In this document: positions 28,745-38,612 of the stretch, one piece after another
Layout of the letters: each line of letters starts with the position of its first letter
Position numbering within the stretch: the first letter of the stretch is position 1
Origin: Aliidiomarina soli
GTDB taxonomy: Bacteria > Pseudomonadota > Gammaproteobacteria > Enterobacterales > Alteromonadaceae
DNA length: 64,000 nucleotides
Assembly (NCBI RefSeq): GCF_003986975.1
Contig: NZ_PIPO01000001.1
Coordinates: forward strand, 62,001 to 126,000
Direction: 5' to 3'
Position numbers and translations under genes: made by a program
Notes under the pieces: model-generated
What the model saw: only the letters and a program-made list of their open reading frames with translations
The model's database searches: none
What the model was told of the DNA's origin: nothing

Positions 28745-29377
28745 ATGACCAAGCCAGATAATTCACAGTCAGCTGAATCGCATGATCAGCAGCAACCTCA
28801 GGATGCAGCGCCGTCATCGGAGCAGCAGGCCGATAACCAGCAGCCCAATGGTCAGGCTGATGAACAAAGCCAGCTGCAGCGCATTGGCGAACTGGAAGCG
28901 GCACTTGCTGCTGCCGAAGGCGAGGCGAGCGCACGTAAAGATGCAGCTTTGCGCGCGGCTGCCGAGGCGGAAAATGTTCGCCGTCGTGCAGCGCAGGACG
29001 TGCAAAAAGCACGTGACTTTGCGTTGGAGAAGTTTGCCGGCGAGTTACTGCCAGTGGTAGACAACCTTGAACGGGCGATGCAGTCAATGGATGCGGAAGA
29101 GGACGCGATTAAGAGTGTCCTCGAAGGCATCGATATGACTTACAAAAGTTTTCTTTCAACGCTGGAAAAGTTTGGCGTTGAAGTAGTTGACCCCGAGGGG
29201 CAACCGTTTAACCCGGAGCATCATGAGGCGATGGGCATGCAGGAAAGCGAAGAGCACGCACCGAATACAGTGATGGCGGTGATGCAAAAAGGCTACACCC
29301 TCAACGGGCGTTTATTACGTCCGGCAATGGTGATGGTGTCCCGGGCGCCAACGTCTGGTGTGAACACGACCGCCTGA
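28745..29377 (+). CDS. grpE: GrpE, nucleotide exchange factor of DnaK
   Basis: Protein of 210 residues. The N-terminus (~1-50) is Gln/Ser-rich and disordered, then a long dimerising coiled coil (~52-130) and the beta-domain at ~140-200 with the family pattern [18 protein letters not shown] and [18 protein letters not shown]. It releases ADP from DnaK and acts as a thermosensor. It lies 142 bases upstream of dnaK, which has a further heat-shock promoter. The ORF start follows an AGGGAG ribosome site. Confidence 0.96.
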   Translation: MTKPDNSQSAESHDQQQPQDAAPSSEQQADNQQPNGQADEQSQLQRIGELEAALAAAEGEASARKDAALRAAAEAENVRRRAAQDVQKARDFALEKFAGELLPVVDNLERAMQSMDAEEDAIKSVLEGIDMTYKSFLSTLEKFGVEVVDPEGQPFNPEHHEAMGMQESEEHAPNTVMAVMQKGYTLNGRLLRPAMVMVSRAPTSGVNTTA

Positions 29378-29411
29378 TCGCTGAATAAGGTCGAGAAATT
29401 TTTGTCACGGC

Positions 29412-29437
29412 CTTTAAAAATAAATAACCGCCCCCAT
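29412..29437 (+). promoter_or_regulatory. Sigma-32 (heat-shock) promoter of dnaK
   Basis: CTTTAA (29412-29417), 14 bases, CCCCAT (29432-29437) followed by TTTA. One base differs from CTTGAA in the -35; the -10 is perfect. It lies about 80 bases before the dnaK start. Confidence 0.78.
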
Positions 29438-29519
29438 TTTAAGGGTATTGAAATTTAGAGCCGTCACCCACAGTTAGGTGACAACTCAGTAGCAAATTGC
29501 AAATGAATTGGAGAACATC

Positions 29520-31445
29520 ATGGGCAGAATTATCGGAATCGACTTAGGTACAACCAACTCGTGTGTGGCCGTACTTGATGGTGAAAAAGCGCGCGTGATT
29601 GAAAACGCGGAAGGTGATCGTACAACCCCGTCTATCGTGGCGTTTACCGAAGATGGCGAAACCCTGGTTGGCGCACCAGCGAAGCGTCAGGCTGTAACCA
29701 ACCCGCAGAATACGTTGTTCGCGATTAAGCGACTGATTGGTCGTCGTTTCGAAGACGAAGAAGTCCAGCGCGATATCGGCATTATGCCGTTTGGTATTGT
29801 TAAAGCGGACAATGGCGATGCCTGGGTTGAGGTTAAGGGTGAAAAGAAAGCACCACCACAAATCTCAGCTGAAGTGCTGAAAAAAATGAAGAAGACCGCT
29901 GAGGACTACCTTGGCGAGAGCGTGACCGAAGCGGTTATTACAGTACCAGCCTACTTTAGTGACGCTCAGCGTCAGGCAACCAAAGATGCCGGCCGTATCG
30001 CAGGTCTTGATGTTAAGCGTATTATCAACGAGCCAACAGCGGCAGCGCTGGCATACGGCATGGACCGCAAGAAAGGCGACAACGTGATTGCGGTGTACGA
30101 CTTAGGTGGTGGTACATTCGATATCTCAATCATCGAGATTGATGAAGTTGAAGGTGAACACACCTTTGAAGTACTGGCGACCAATGGTGATACTCACTTA
30201 GGTGGTGAAGACTTTGATAACCGCGTTATCAACTACCTGGTTGAGCAGTTCCAGAAAGATCAGGGCATTGACCTGCGTAAAGATCCACTGGCCATGCAGC
30301 GTTTGAAAGAAGCTGGTGAGAAAGCCAAAATTGAACTGTCCTCAGCCCAGCAGACTGAAGTAAATCTGCCTTATATTACGGCTGATGGAAGTGGTCCTAA
30401 GCATTTGGCTATCAAGCTGACTCGTTCGAAGCTGGAGTCACTGGTTGAAGATTTGATTAGCAAATCACTTGAGCCACTGAAGCAGGCCTTAGCGGATGCT
30501 GATCTTAAAGTAGGCGAAGTGGATGACATCATTCTGGTCGGTGGCCAGACACGGATGCCGAAAGTGCAGGAAGTGGTTACTGACTTCTTTGGTAAGTCGC
30601 CGCGTAAAGACGTTAACCCTGACGAAGCGGTAGCAGTTGGTGCTGCGATTCAGGCTGGCGTGCTGTCTGGTGAAGTGAAAGACGTACTGTTGCTGGACGT
30701 ATGTCCGCTGTCGCTGGGTATCGAAACCATGGGCGGCGTGATGACCAAGCTGATTGAGAAGAACACAACGATTCCGACGAAGCAGTCGCAAACGTTCTCA
30801 ACCGCGGAAGACAATCAGTCGGCAGTTACCATTCATGTGCTGCAGGGTGAACGTAAGCGCTCTGGCGATAACAAATCGTTAGGCCAGTTTAACCTGGAAG
30901 GTATTCGCTCAGCGATGCGTGGCCAACCTCAAATCGAAGTTACCTTCGATATCGACGCCGATGGTATTCTGAATGTGTCAGCGAAAGATAAAGACACTGG
31001 GAAAGAGCAGAAAATTACCATTAAGGCTTCGTCTGGTCTGAACGAAGACGAAGTTGAAAAAATGGTGCGTGACGCTGAAGCCCATGCGGAAGAAGATAAG
31101 AAATTCGAAGAAATGGTGCAGGTTCGTAACCAGGCTGACGGTCTTGTTCATGCAACCCGTAAGCAGATGGAAGAAGCTGGTGATGAGTTGTCGGAAGATG
31201 ATAAAGCACCGATTGAAACTGCAATTAGTGAACTAGAAGACGCTATCAAGGAAGGCGATAAAGAGGCAATCGAAAGCAAGCAGCAAGCGCTGATTGAAGC
31301 CTCGGCCAAATTGATGGAAATCGCCCAGCAGAAAGCGCAGCAACAAGGCGCGGATGCGGGTGCCGATGCTGACGCTGCAAACAACGCTGCAGATGACGTA
31401 GTTGATGCAGAGTTCGAAGAAGTGAAAGACGACGACAAGAAATAA
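29520..31445 (+). CDS. dnaK: Chaperone protein DnaK (Hsp70)
   Basis: Protein of 641 residues starting [15 protein letters not shown] at ATG 29520, behind GGAG; an in-frame TTG at 29508 overlaps that ribosome site and is rejected. The actin-like ATPase domain (~1-385) carries [22 protein letters not shown] and the [13 protein letters not shown] segment. The substrate-binding domain (~390-505) and helical lid follow, ending in an acidic tail with EEVKD near the terminus. It folds and disaggregates client proteins with DnaJ and GrpE, both encoded here. Confidence 0.98.
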   Translation: MGRIIGIDLGTTNSCVAVLDGEKARVIENAEGDRTTPSIVAFTEDGETLVGAPAKRQAVTNPQNTLFAIKRLIGRRFEDEEVQRDIGIMPFGIVKADNGDAWVEVKGEKKAPPQISAEVLKKMKKTAEDYLGESVTEAVITVPAYFSDAQRQATKDAGRIAGLDVKRIINEPTAAALAYGMDRKKGDNVIAVYDLGGGTFDISIIEIDEVEGEHTFEVLATNGDTHLGGEDFDNRVINYLVEQFQKDQGIDLRKDPLAMQRLKEAGEKAKIELSSAQQTEVNLPYITADGSGPKHLAIKLTRSKLESLVEDLISKSLEPLKQALADADLKVGEVDDIILVGGQTRMPKVQEVVTDFFGKSPRKDVNPDEAVAVGAAIQAGVLSGEVKDVLLLDVCPLSLGIETMGGVMTKLIEKNTTIPTKQSQTFSTAEDNQSAVTIHVLQGERKRSGDNKSLGQFNLEGIRSAMRGQPQIEVTFDIDADGILNVSAKDKDTGKEQKITIKASSGLNEDEVEKMVRDAEAHAEEDKKFEEMVQVRNQADGLVHATRKQMEEAGDELSEDDKAPIETAISELEDAIKEGDKEAIESKQQALIEASAKLMEIAQQKAQQQGADAGADADAANNAADDVVDAEFEEVKDDDKK

Positions 31446-31472
31446 GCTTGTTGGCGAGGTAACTTCTGATGG

Positions 31473-31501
31473 CACGGGCGTTGGCGAAAGCGGCGCCCGT
31501 G
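31473..31501 (+). other. Hairpin in the dnaK-dnaJ gap
   Basis: An 8-bp perfect stem CACGGGCG/CGCCCGTG (31473-31480 with 31494-31501) and a 13-base loop in the 93-base gap. The downstream sequence GTGTTTGT is not a strong T-run, so partial termination or mRNA processing that lowers dnaJ expression is more likely than full termination. Confidence 0.6.
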
Positions 31502-31538
31502 TGTTTGTAAACAGCAAGGTGACAGAGAAGACGTAGTT

Positions 31539-32684
31539 ATGGCAAAAGCGGATTATTATGAAATCCTTGGCGTAGGCAAAGACGCGAACGAACGTGATAT
31601 TAAAAAAGCCTACAAGCGTATGGCAATGAAATATCATCCCGACCGCACCAAGGGTGACAAAGAGTTAGAGGCTAAATTCAAAGATGTGAAAGAAGCCTAC
31701 GAAATACTGAGTGACTCTGCTAAGCGCCAGGCATATGACCAGTATGGCCATGCCGCGTTTGATCAGTCACGAGGTGGCGGCGCTGGCGCAGGTGCTGGTG
31801 GTGCTGACTTCTCAGATATCTTTGGCGATGTATTTGGCGACATTTTTGGTGGCGGACGGCGTGGCGGCGGTGGCCCCCGGGCTAGTCGTGGCGCAGACTT
31901 GCGCTACAACCTGGAAATGTCACTGGAAGAAGCGGTTCGCGGTAAAACCGTCGAACTGGAAATTCCAGCATTGACCGAATGTGGCGACTGCCACGGCAGT
32001 GGCGCGGCAAAAGGTTCTAAGGCTGAAACCTGTGATTACTGTCATGGTGCTGGCCAGATTCAGATGCGTCAGGGCTTTTTCGCAGTGCAACAAGCTTGCC
32101 CACAGTGTGGTGGCCGCGGAAAAGTCATTAAAAACCCGTGCCGCACATGCCATGGTGAAGGACGCGTTGAAAAAAGCAAAACGCTGAATGTGAAAATACC
32201 TGCCGGTGTTGATACCGGTGACCGGATTCGCTTGAGCGGTGAAGGGGAAGCGGGCGAGCATGGAGCGCCTGCGGGTGACCTGTACGTTCAGGTACACGTT
32301 CGCGAGCACAGTATTTTCAAGCGTGACGGTAGCAATTTATATTGCGAAGTTCCGATTAGCTTTACCCATGCGGCGATCGGTGGGGAAGTTGAAGTGCCGA
32401 CTTTAGATGGCAAAGTTAAACTTAAAATCCCGACCGAAACCCAGACTGGACGTATGTTCCGTTTGCGTGGCAAAGGCGTTAAGTCAGTCCGCAATGGGGT
32501 CACTGGTGACTTGATCTGTAAAGCGGTAGTTGAAACGCCGGTCAATCTGTCAGAGAAACAAAAAGAGCTGTTGCGTAGCCTCGATGAGTCAATGGGTAAA
32601 GGCGATGAAGCCGCCCGTTACCGGCCAAAAGAGCGCGGTTTTTTTGATGGTGTAAAAAAGTTCTTTGATGACTTAACCAGTTAA
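31539..32684 (+). CDS. dnaJ: Chaperone protein DnaJ (Hsp40)
   Basis: Protein of 381 residues. The J domain has the HPD motif at 33-35 (needed to stimulate DnaK ATPase). A Gly/Phe-rich linker follows (~75-115), then the zinc domain with four CxxCxGxG repeats ([32 protein letters not shown]) and the C-terminal substrate-binding domains. It delivers unfolded proteins to DnaK. It is read from the dnaK transcript through a hairpin region and ends at a clear terminator. Confidence 0.98.
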   Translation: MAKADYYEILGVGKDANERDIKKAYKRMAMKYHPDRTKGDKELEAKFKDVKEAYEILSDSAKRQAYDQYGHAAFDQSRGGGAGAGAGGADFSDIFGDVFGDIFGGGRRGGGGPRASRGADLRYNLEMSLEEAVRGKTVELEIPALTECGDCHGSGAAKGSKAETCDYCHGAGQIQMRQGFFAVQQACPQCGGRGKVIKNPCRTCHGEGRVEKSKTLNVKIPAGVDTGDRIRLSGEGEAGEHGAPAGDLYVQVHVREHSIFKRDGSNLYCEVPISFTHAAIGGEVEVPTLDGKVKLKIPTETQTGRMFRLRGKGVKSVRNGVTGDLICKAVVETPVNLSEKQKELLRSLDESMGKGDEAARYRPKERGFFDGVKKFFDDLTS

Positions 32685-32727
32685 TCTAAGTGGTGAATGC
32701 CACGGTGATTATAAACCGGCAGTTTAT

Positions 32728-32755
32728 AAAAGGAGCAGTTTACTGCTCCTTTTTA
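32728..32755 (+). terminator. Rho-independent terminator after dnaJ
   Basis: Stem AAAAGGAGCAG/CTGCTCCTTTT (32728-32738 with 32743-32753), TTTA loop, T-run. Confidence 0.93.
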
Positions 32756-32809
32756 CTTTTTAAGGGTTTATCATATACTTCAGACACGGCTTAAACGTGA
32801 AGGATTAGC

Positions 32810-33652
32810 ATGAAATCTATTGTCTCTAAACTTACTGTTTCGGTGCTCGCGCTCGGTATTGTGGCAGCTTGCAGTACCTCACCGACCGGACGGTCACAGC
32901 TGAACCTGTTGTCGTCATCACAACTGAATCAAATGGGTGCTGACTCCTGGAATGAAATTCGCCAGCAGGAAGCGCTTTTGCAGGACGCCGAGGCCGACCG
33001 CTATATTCAGTGTATTACCGATGCCTTGGTCGAAGTCCTGCCAGAGGAGTACCAGATTGACAGCTGGGAAGTCGAGATCTTTGATTCGGAGATGGTCAAT
33101 GCGTTTGCCTTGCCTGGTGGCTACATTGGAATGTATGTCGGCATGATGCGGCTGGCTGATAACCAGCATCAACTGGCTGCAGTCATGGGCCATGAAATCG
33201 GCCATGTGATGGCGGAGCACAGTAATGAGCGGGTGTCACAAAACCTGCTGGTTACCGCAGGCTTGCTGGGCGCTGATTTTGCCTTTGCTGACCGCTCTCC
33301 GCAGCAGCGCAGCCTCATTATGGCGGGGCTTGGTATTGGCGCCCAGGTCGGCTATATGCTGCCGTACAGCCGCCGGCACGAGTCTGAGGCCGACGAAATA
33401 GGTATGGAGCTAATGGCGGATGCAGGTTTTGACCCGAAGGAAGCGCCAAAACTGTGGCAAAACATGCAGGCGCTTGGTAGCGGAGGGACACCGGAAATGC
33501 TATCGACTCACCCATCGCCGGGCTCACGTATTGATGCCCTCAACGAACAGCTGCCCTCAGTGATGCCAGCTTATGAAGCTCGTCTGGCGGAGCGTGCGGC
33601 GCCGACCTGTAAGGCACCGGAGTGGGCCCACAAAGAAAAGCCTGAAGCCTGA
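32810..33652 (+). CDS. M48 family lipoprotein metalloprotease (LoiP/YcaL-like)
   Basis: Protein of 280 residues with a lipoprotein signal (VLALGIVAAC, Cys at about residue 21). The zinc motif HExxH reads HEIGH at 128-132, and the third ligand Glu is in SEADEIGMELM (~192). The domain order fits the short periplasmic M48 peptidases LoiP and YcaL rather than BepA, because no TPR tail is present. It is probably an envelope quality-control protease at the outer membrane. A TATACT -10-like box lies at 32774-32779. It follows dnaJ, but behind a terminator, so it is a separate unit. Confidence 0.85.
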   Translation: MKSIVSKLTVSVLALGIVAACSTSPTGRSQLNLLSSSQLNQMGADSWNEIRQQEALLQDAEADRYIQCITDALVEVLPEEYQIDSWEVEIFDSEMVNAFALPGGYIGMYVGMMRLADNQHQLAAVMGHEIGHVMAEHSNERVSQNLLVTAGLLGADFAFADRSPQQRSLIMAGLGIGAQVGYMLPYSRRHESEADEIGMELMADAGFDPKEAPKLWQNMQALGSGGTPEMLSTHPSPGSRIDALNEQLPSVMPAYEARLAERAAPTCKAPEWAHKEKPEA

Positions 33653-33690
33653 ACTTTTAGTTATATCAAAGAACAACACGTGCTTGTTGC

Positions 33691-33727
33691 AAAGCCGCCG
33701 CCTGACTTAAGGTGGCGGCTTTGTTGT
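33691..33727 (+). terminator. Hairpin terminator after the M48 protease
   Basis: A ~13-bp stem (AAAGCCGCC-G-CCT against AGG-T-GGCGGCTTT, one G-T pair) with a six-base loop, followed by TTGTTG. The T-tract is imperfect. Confidence 0.7.
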
Positions 33728-33751
33728 GTTTGATAACTAAGGAAAAGGCTC

Positions 33752-35011
33752 ATGTTAAAAGCCTGGTTGGCAATTCCATTCTGGCAGCGTGTGCTGGGCG
33801 GTTTTTTACTGGGTGCTGCACTGGGTGTTTTTAGTCCCGCCAGTGGCATCGCGATGCAGCCTTTTGGGCAGCTGTTTATACAGGCCATTCAGATGCTGGT
33901 GGTGCCGCTGATTTTTTGCGCCATTGTCAGCGCTATTACTAGCTTGCAGCAGCATCACAACATGGCACGGCTGGCCAGCAAAACGGTCTTTCTTTTTGTG
34001 CTGACCGCATTGATAGCCAGCATTATCGGTCTGGCGGTGGGAACCTGGGTCGATCTGGCACCGGCTATGGAACTGACTGCTAGTGAGGTGGTTGAGCGTG
34101 ATATTCCTCCGTTTAGCCAGATCCTGCTGAATCTGGTACCGAGCAATCCGTTTGCGGCTATGGTGGAAGGAAAGGTACTGCAGATTATTGTGTTTGCAGT
34201 GCTGGTCGGCATCGCCATCAACCAGCTTGCAGAAAAGGCGGAGCCTGCGCGGGCCTTTTTCCAGTCGGGTGCAGAGATTATGTTTCAGATCACCCGTCTG
34301 GTACTGGAGTTAACCCCGCTGGGTGTCTTCGGGTTAATGGCCTGGGTGGTCGGCTCCTTTGGTTTGGAAACCCTGTTACCTTTGGGTAAGTTTATTTTTG
34401 CAATGTATCTGGCCTGCATCATTCATATCGTGCTGACGTATGGCTTGCTGGTGCGCTACGGGGCGAAACTCAAGCCGTGGCAGTTTCTGAAGGCGATTTT
34501 TCCGACTCAGGTGGTCGCCTATTCGACATCCAGTAGTTACGGGACGCTGCCTTCGACCCATAGCACCGTCACTGAACGCTTGGGTGTGGATAAACATTAT
34601 GCGAGTTTTTCATTGCCGTTAGGGGCCACCATTAACATGGACGGGTGTGGCGGTATTTACCCGGCAATCGCCGCTATTTTCATTGCCCAGTTGTATGGGA
34701 TCCCGCTGGGTGTGGTCGAATACGGAATTATTATGGTCACCGCTACGATTGCGGCCATCGGTACTGCGGGAGTACCTGGTTCGGCGATGGTTATGCTGAC
34801 GGTTACCCTGACCGCGGTTGGCCTGCCACTGGAAGGAATTGCCTTTATAGCAGCGGTAGATCGTTTGATTGATATGATGCGAACCGCCACCAATGTGACT
34901 GGTGATATGGTGGTCACCAGCGTCGTTGCACGATCTGAAGGGTTGATTGATGACTCGGTTGAGCCCAATGCAAAGGCGTTGCAGTTAACAGCTGTCAAAG
35001 AAAGCAGCTAA
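33752..35011 (+). CDS. Dicarboxylate/amino acid:cation symporter (DAACS family)
   Basis: Integral membrane transporter of 419 residues, similar in layout to GltP, GltT and DctA. About eight transmembrane segments and two re-entrant loops are expected. Family signatures are the Ser-rich loop TSSSYGTLPSTHSTV (~254-268, in place of the more usual SSSAATLP), the NMDGCGG motif (~285), and the GVPGSAMVMLT stretch (~340). It imports glutamate, aspartate or C4-dicarboxylates with protons or sodium; the substrate cannot be decided by eye. It lies in the accessory block between dnaJ and dapB. Confidence 0.9.
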   Translation: MLKAWLAIPFWQRVLGGFLLGAALGVFSPASGIAMQPFGQLFIQAIQMLVVPLIFCAIVSAITSLQQHHNMARLASKTVFLFVLTALIASIIGLAVGTWVDLAPAMELTASEVVERDIPPFSQILLNLVPSNPFAAMVEGKVLQIIVFAVLVGIAINQLAEKAEPARAFFQSGAEIMFQITRLVLELTPLGVFGLMAWVVGSFGLETLLPLGKFIFAMYLACIIHIVLTYGLLVRYGAKLKPWQFLKAIFPTQVVAYSTSSSYGTLPSTHSTVTERLGVDKHYASFSLPLGATINMDGCGGIYPAIAAIFIAQLYGIPLGVVEYGIIMVTATIAAIGTAGVPGSAMVMLTVTLTAVGLPLEGIAFIAAVDRLIDMMRTATNVTGDMVVTSVVARSEGLIDDSVEPNAKALQLTAVKESS

Positions 35012-35091
35012 TTTATAAATCGTATATGGAAACCGAGCAACAAGGAGTCATGGAGCTCTGATAATCTTGTTGCAAATTGAAACCCGCGGTT

Positions 35092-35139
35092 TGAAGTGAC
35101 CCCCAATAGTTGGACATTCCAATTACTGGGGGTTTTTTT
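35092..35139 (+). terminator. Strong hairpin terminator containing an IS3-like end sequence
   Basis: CCCCCAATAGTTGG pairs with CCAATTACTGGGGG (12 of 14), followed by seven T. The left arm reads TGAAGTGACCCCC then AATAGTTGGACA (35092-35116), which resembles the terminal inverted repeat of IS150-type IS3-family elements. No transposase is present. It separates the symporter gene from the Fur-controlled receptor gene. Confidence 0.75.
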
Positions 35140-35203
35140 ATGTGAATTTTATCTACTGCAGGGTGACGTCTGTCACCGGTTACACGAGCCTTTTTACTTT
35201 GCT

Positions 35204-35222
35204 GATATTGATAATCATTATC
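35204..35222 (+). promoter_or_regulatory. Fur box of the TonB-dependent receptor gene
   Basis: GATATTGATAATCATTATC matches 18 of 19 positions of the classical Fur consensus GATAATGATAATCATTATC. It overlaps a TTGATA (35209-35214) that could be the -35, with a TATTGT -10 at 35231-35236. Iron-loaded Fur would block this promoter. Confidence 0.9.
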
Positions 35223-35271
35223 ATCTTGTGTATTGTATTTTTATTTTCAGAACTGGATCGAGAATAAAACC

Positions 35272-37554
35272 ATGTCGCATTTAAGCTTAGTTATGAATGT
35301 ATTAGCTGCCAGTAGTGGTGTGATGATGCTGATCAGTACCGTGTCGCTGGCCGACGAGCAAGAGCAAACGGAAAGAGAGAACACCACGATTGAAGTCATT
35401 ACGGTACAAGGGGAAAAACGCAATCGCTCATTGCAGGAAACCACCAGTAGTGTTGCGGTAACCACTGCGCAGCGAATTGAACAGGAGAATTTGGTGGGGC
35501 TATCTGACGTACTTAGCCGCACGGTGAATGTCTCACAGATGTACGGTGAGCGTGGATACACGATTCGCGGAATCAGTGATGAATCGAGTTCGGCCAATCC
35601 ACTGTCCACGATATACGTCGATGGTGCCGCTATTCCAGGTCAAATCAATGATGCGGGTCCGACTGATCTATGGGATATAGCGCAAGTGGAAGTTCTTCGT
35701 GGCCCACAATCGACAGTGCAGGGAGAAAATTCACTAGCTGGCGCGATTATTCTGCGTACTCAGGATCCGACCATGGATTGGTCGGGCAAAGTCCGCGGGC
35801 AATGGTCTGATCCCAGCGATCGGCGGATTGCATTTGCAGGAGGTGGTCCATTGCTGGATCAGCAGCTGGCATTTCGGGTGGCGGTCGAGAAACGTGATTT
35901 TGACGGCTTTATCTACAACCCAACCCGTGATACTCAAGAAGACCCCAAAGACTCTATAGTCAGCCGTTTTAAATTGTTGTGGACCCCTGATTTCCTGCCG
36001 GGATTAACCGCTCGTTTATCGCTGATGCGCGATGATCGTGAGGGTCCGTATATGTTTAATTATGCGCGCATTGATAGCGATGATTTTTATGATAACCGGA
36101 TAAATACTTCTGACCGACCGAATACTTCCGATATTACGACCGATATTCAGACTCTGGAAGTCGACTATGTGATTAATCCACATTGGTCCTTGTCGTCGGT
36201 AAGTTCTGGAGCGGACTCTGAGGCACTGCGTTATTTTGATATTGATTTGACTGCAGAAGATATCTCTCACGGGATGTTCGATGAAGAATTTAGTAATCGC
36301 TCCCAAGAGTTCCGTCTGCACTTTGAATACCCCGCTGTCAGTGGCTTAATGGGGGCGTATTGGTCGTCCCGTGAAATTGACACTCATGCCGACCGAATGA
36401 CTACTTTACCGACCCCAGTTAATACTATCGTTAATGTACTTGAGGGTGCTGGAGTTCCTCCCGCCACAGCGAATCAATTTGCAAATCAGTACGCTCAGGC
36501 ACTTCCCGACATTCCGGTGGCTTACCTGAGTGACGGGGTTAGTGAATCGACGAACCGTTCTGTATTTGCAGATATTGAATATCGACTGGTTGATGATGTG
36601 GCGTTGCTGGCTGGTTTTCGTTATGACAATGAGGATTATGTTTTTCAGTCGACTACCACTGCGGACTTTGCGGGCGTTTTGCCTGACCCTGGTAGTTATG
36701 GCGCAACAGGCTCTTCTGCCTATGGTTTGATTACTGGTATTAATAATGCTGTTTTAGATATGGTGGATCGTGCGGGTAGCGAGACGCCCGTTAGTAAACG
36801 AGACTTCAGTGCTTTTTTACCTAAGTTGGGAATACGCTGGGATTACGCTGAGAATGACTCACTGGCATTGACTGTGCAACGTGCTTACCGGTCAGGTGGC
36901 AGTGCTTTCAACCTGGCACGTGGCGATGTGTTTGCCTATGAACCTGAGTTTACTACCAATTATGAAATGGCCTGGCGTAGTCGCTTAGAAAACAATCTGT
37001 TTATCAGTAGTAACCTGTACTACGTAGACTGGACGGATAAACAAGTGAACGCGCAATTTGGACTGAATGCCTATGATTCGCATACAGTAAACGCTGGTAA
37101 AGCGCATTTATATGGAATTGAATTGGAAGCTCGTCAATACGTTAATAAGTATCTCGACTGGTATGCATCTTACGCTTATTCGCGCACCCAATACGATGAA
37201 TTTGAAACGGTAGCAGGCGCAACGATAACTGATCATGCAGGCACTGAATTTATCTTTGCACCTAAACATACAGCAGCGCTAGGACTAAATGCTTATTGGG
37301 GACAAAACTGGACGGTGAATGTGAACGCGAACTATCGCAGCGACGCATTGATGAACACGGGTGATGATCAGAGAGCCTCATCGCGGACTGTTTTTAATAG
37401 CAAGCTAAGCTACGAAACACTGGACTGGTCAGTGTATGTATTCGCTAATAATTTGTTCGATAAAGAATATATCGAGTATCAACGACTTAATATTCCATAT
37501 GCTGTTCTCGGTGCTCCACGTGAAATAGGAATTGGTGCCCAGTACGAGTTTTAA
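35272..37554 (+). CDS. Fur-regulated TonB-dependent outer-membrane receptor
   Basis: Protein of 760 residues from the ATG at 35272; an earlier in-frame ATG at 35233 falls within the promoter region. A signal peptide ends near VSLADEQ (~30). A TonB-box-like stretch (TIEVITVQG) leads into the plug domain (~45-160, with GYTIRGI and VEVLRGPQSTVQGENSLAGAI), and the beta-barrel ends in the typical aromatic terminus GAQYEF. The upstream Fur box points to uptake of an iron chelate; the ligand is not evident and no siderophore or periplasmic transporter genes are adjacent. Relatives are often loosely named siderophore or IroN-like receptors. Confidence 0.92.
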   Translation: MSHLSLVMNVLAASSGVMMLISTVSLADEQEQTERENTTIEVITVQGEKRNRSLQETTSSVAVTTAQRIEQENLVGLSDVLSRTVNVSQMYGERGYTIRGISDESSSANPLSTIYVDGAAIPGQINDAGPTDLWDIAQVEVLRGPQSTVQGENSLAGAIILRTQDPTMDWSGKVRGQWSDPSDRRIAFAGGGPLLDQQLAFRVAVEKRDFDGFIYNPTRDTQEDPKDSIVSRFKLLWTPDFLPGLTARLSLMRDDREGPYMFNYARIDSDDFYDNRINTSDRPNTSDITTDIQTLEVDYVINPHWSLSSVSSGADSEALRYFDIDLTAEDISHGMFDEEFSNRSQEFRLHFEYPAVSGLMGAYWSSREIDTHADRMTTLPTPVNTIVNVLEGAGVPPATANQFANQYAQALPDIPVAYLSDGVSESTNRSVFADIEYRLVDDVALLAGFRYDNEDYVFQSTTTADFAGVLPDPGSYGATGSSAYGLITGINNAVLDMVDRAGSETPVSKRDFSAFLPKLGIRWDYAENDSLALTVQRAYRSGGSAFNLARGDVFAYEPEFTTNYEMAWRSRLENNLFISSNLYYVDWTDKQVNAQFGLNAYDSHTVNAGKAHLYGIELEARQYVNKYLDWYASYAYSRTQYDEFETVAGATITDHAGTEFIFAPKHTAALGLNAYWGQNWTVNVNANYRSDALMNTGDDQRASSRTVFNSKLSYETLDWSVYVFANNLFDKEYIEYQRLNIPYAVLGAPREIGIGAQYEF

Positions 37555-37657
37555 TATCGCGGCTCGACGGAGCGGTTGACCTATCCTGGGTTGTAGGTGC
37601 ATAGCATCAGTCAGACTGGTAAACTAGCGCTCTTCAATATAATCAGGTGAAGTCATA

Positions 37658-38473
37658 GTGAGTAATAGCGTCAAGATAGCCGTTTTAGGTGCTTCCGGTC
37701 GAATGGGCCAGCAATTGATTAAAGCCATCCTGGCGGATGCAGAGTGTCAACTGGTAGCAGCAGTGACTCATCGTCAGTCATCGTCACTAGGGAAAGATGT
37801 AGGGAGTCTGATTGGTATGGCGGACGTTGGCCTCACCGTTACCCATGACCTGACGGCTGCCGCAACGGCAGCAGATGTCCTGGTGGATTTCTCATTGCCA
37901 CAGGCGCTGGCAGATAATCTGACAGTAGCCAGGCAGAGTGGAACTCCGATTGTTGTTTGTACAACAGGTTTAAATGAGCAACAAAACCAGGATTTACAGC
38001 TGGCAGCCGAACAAACTGCGGTACTGTATGCGGCAAACACCAGTCTCGGTGTTAATTTATTACGTGAGTTAGTCCGCACTGCCAGCAAGGCCTTGGGGGC
38101 AAAAGCAGATATTGAAATCCTTGAGGCTCATCATACTGCCAAGCGCGATGCTCCCTCAGGCACTGCACTTGCGTTGGGAGTCGCGGCCGCTGAGGGTCGT
38201 AATCAGGTCTTCAGTGACGTCGCTGAATATCAGCGTAATTATAACGACCAGCCTCATCAACCGGGCAGTATTGGCTTTGCTACTTTACGCGCTGGCGACA
38301 TTGTTGGTGAACACACGGTGTTCCTGGTTTTGGGAGGCGAACGACTGGAACTTACTCACCGCGTGGCAGATCGCAAAACTTTCGCCGAAGGGGCGCTGAA
38401 CGCGGCAATCTGGTTAAAGGGGCAAAAGGCAGGCTTTTATAGCATGAACCACGTCCTTGGGCTGGACGCATAG
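37658..38473 (+). CDS. dapB: 4-hydroxy-tetrahydrodipicolinate reductase
   Basis: Enzyme of 271 residues of the lysine and meso-diaminopimelate pathway, reducing the DapA product with NAD(P)H. The N-terminal nucleotide-binding loop GASGRMGQQLI (~10-20), and the catalytic EAHHTAKRDAPSGTAL segment (~155-170) with His and Lys, are intact. The start is GTG (37658) behind AGGTGA; a perfect TATAAT lies just upstream (37638-37643) but would leave an unusually short leader, so the promoter is uncertain. The dapB-carA-carB order is conserved in gammaproteobacteria. Confidence 0.95.
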   Translation: MSNSVKIAVLGASGRMGQQLIKAILADAECQLVAAVTHRQSSSLGKDVGSLIGMADVGLTVTHDLTAAATAADVLVDFSLPQALADNLTVARQSGTPIVVCTTGLNEQQNQDLQLAAEQTAVLYAANTSLGVNLLRELVRTASKALGAKADIEILEAHHTAKRDAPSGTALALGVAAAEGRNQVFSDVAEYQRNYNDQPHQPGSIGFATLRAGDIVGEHTVFLVLGGERLELTHRVADRKTFAEGALNAAIWLKGQKAGFYSMNHVLGLDA

Positions 38474-38557
38474 CGCATAATTCTGTAGACTATTTACAAT
38501 TTGTCGGGCGCATAAGAATTACGTGGTCGCGCAAAGAAACTTATGCATAGTTCATGC

Positions 38558-38596
38558 AAAACGGGGGAGTCAACTTATTGATTTACCCGTTTTTTT
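38558..38596 (+). promoter_or_regulatory. Leader hairpin with U-tract before carA (attenuator or dapB terminator)
   Basis: AAAACGGG (38558-38565) pairs with CCCGTTTT (38586-38593), and an inner AGTCAA/TTGATT stem can also form, followed by a seven-T run. It ends only about seven bases before the carA ribosome site GGAGG, so it can act as an intrinsic terminator in the carAB leader. A 12-codon ORF (38543-38581) stops inside the hairpin; its ribosome site is weak. Confidence 0.7.
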
Positions 38597-38612
38597 ATGT
38601 TCGGAGGTTACC

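Noticed and set aside
35037-35073. GCAACAAG/CTTGTTGC inverted repeat as a symporter terminator
   Set aside because: The loop is 21 bases and there is no T-tract; the hairpin at 35092-35139 is a far better terminator.
38541-38560. Possible ArgR box in the carA leader (TTATGCATAGTTCATGCAAA)
   Set aside because: Compared with the 18-base ARG box consensus, several core positions of the right arm do not fit, and no second box with three-base spacing was seen.
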